Shown: positions 6,124 to 6,453 of the stretch, in pieces
Layout: every line of letters starts with the position of its first letter
How positions within the stretch are numbered: position 1 is the first letter of the stretch
Assembly (NCBI GenBank): GCA_030740295.1
Contig: JASLXP010000572.1
Location: forward strand, 1 to 6,453
DNA length: 6,453 bases
Direction: 5' to 3'
From: Planctomycetota bacterium
Lineage (GTDB): Bacteria; Planctomycetota; PUPC01; JACPCR01
The notes under the pieces: generated by a model
What the model saw: only the letters and a program-made list of their open reading frames with translations
Databases searched by the model: none
What the model was told of the DNA's origin: nothing
Program-made: the position numbers and the translations under genes

Positions 6124-6126
6124 CCA

Positions 6127-6453
6127 ATGGAATTCATCACCCACGGGTTAGTCTGGTACATAAATCTGCTTCTGGCTGTTACGCTGCATGAGGCCGCGCA
6201 CGCGTGGGCCGCGTACCGGCTGGGCGATCCGACCGCTTACGAAGGCGGGCAGGTCTCCCTCGATCCCAGGCCGCATCTGCGGCGCGAGCCGTTCGGCACC
6301 ATTTGGTTCCCAATCATTTCGTATGTTCTGCAGCAAGGTCAGTTCATGATGGGTTGGGCGAGCGCGCCATATGATCCTCACTGGGCCCTGCGCCATCCCA
6401 AGCGGGCTGCCTGGATGGCAGCCGCGGGGCCGGCTTCAAACCTGATGATTGCG
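6127..6453 (+). CDS. Site-2 protease-like M50 family zinc metalloprotease, C-terminus beyond window
   Basis: The ATG at 6127 opens 109 codons that run off the right edge. The first hydrophobic segment (about 8-28) carries the zinc-binding HExxH as H21-E-A-A-H25, followed by AWAAYRLGDPTA, which is typical of the YwhC-like branch of M50 intramembrane proteases. GQVSLDPRPHLRREPFGT (41-58) corresponds to the family's usual N-P-x-x-H-x-D-P-x-G-T stretch, here with DPRPH and REP. A second hydrophobic segment starts at about 58, and AAGPASNL (99-106) is the conserved AGPxxN motif. The missing part should include the third zinc ligand. Members cut substrates within or near the membrane, but this branch has few known substrates. 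No Shine-Dalgarno is present: a degenerate ATCCTG repeat array runs to three bases before the ATG, so initiation is non-canonical, leaderless or weak. Confidence 0.9.
   Translation, partial: MEFITHGLVWYINLLLAVTLHEAAHAWAAYRLGDPTAYEGGQVSLDPRPHLRREPFGTIWFPIISYVLQQGQFMMGWASAPYDPHWALRHPKRAAWMAAAGPASNLMIA

Overview
The window looks like a piece of chromosome from an uncultured, moderately GC-rich bacterium. The gene content recalls Planctomycetes-like, Poribacteria-like or related metagenomic lineages: a PhyH-type dioxygenase beside a large acetyl-xylan-esterase-like hydrolase, a soluble tandem Hanks-type kinase, and short heptamer repeats between genes. This placement is an impression from gene content, not a phylogenetic result. 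No RNA genes, CRISPR arrays, transposases or phage genes are visible.

Layout. Positions 1-2405 (minus strand) hold a two-gene unit: a phytanoyl-CoA dioxygenase family protein (2405-1638), then an alpha/beta hydrolase that starts inside the dioxygenase stop region with an 8-base overlap and runs off the left edge (1645-1). A divergent promoter region of about 170 bases separates it from a plus-strand gene (2574-4391) for a cytoplasmic protein with two serine/threonine kinase domains. The first domain has lost its catalytic residues and the second is intact. Convergent to it lies a DUF368/PopT-type membrane protein (5458-4481, minus), the family recently shown to translocate undecaprenyl phosphate. 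Upstream of that, on the same strand, is a small four-cysteine putative zinc protein (5897-5613). At the right edge a plus-strand site-2-protease-like M50 metalloprotease starts at 6127 and is cut by the window end.

The most unusual parts are the pseudokinase-kinase fusion and the intergenic DNA. Two heptamer repeat families appear. The first is TAATGAG, arranged as two arrays facing each other with a perfect 21-base inverted match; it runs into the end of one gene and possibly into the start of another. The second is a degenerate ATCCTG / CAGGAT family, present as a long array directly before the M50 start codon and as a short two-copy relic between the convergent kinase and DUF368 genes.

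Functional links are limited. The dioxygenase and hydrolase are very probably co-translated and may act on the same small-molecule substrate, which is unknown. The DUF368 protein points to lipid-carrier recycling for envelope synthesis, and the M50 protease is also a membrane protein. Nothing in the sequence directly ties the kinase to either neighbour.
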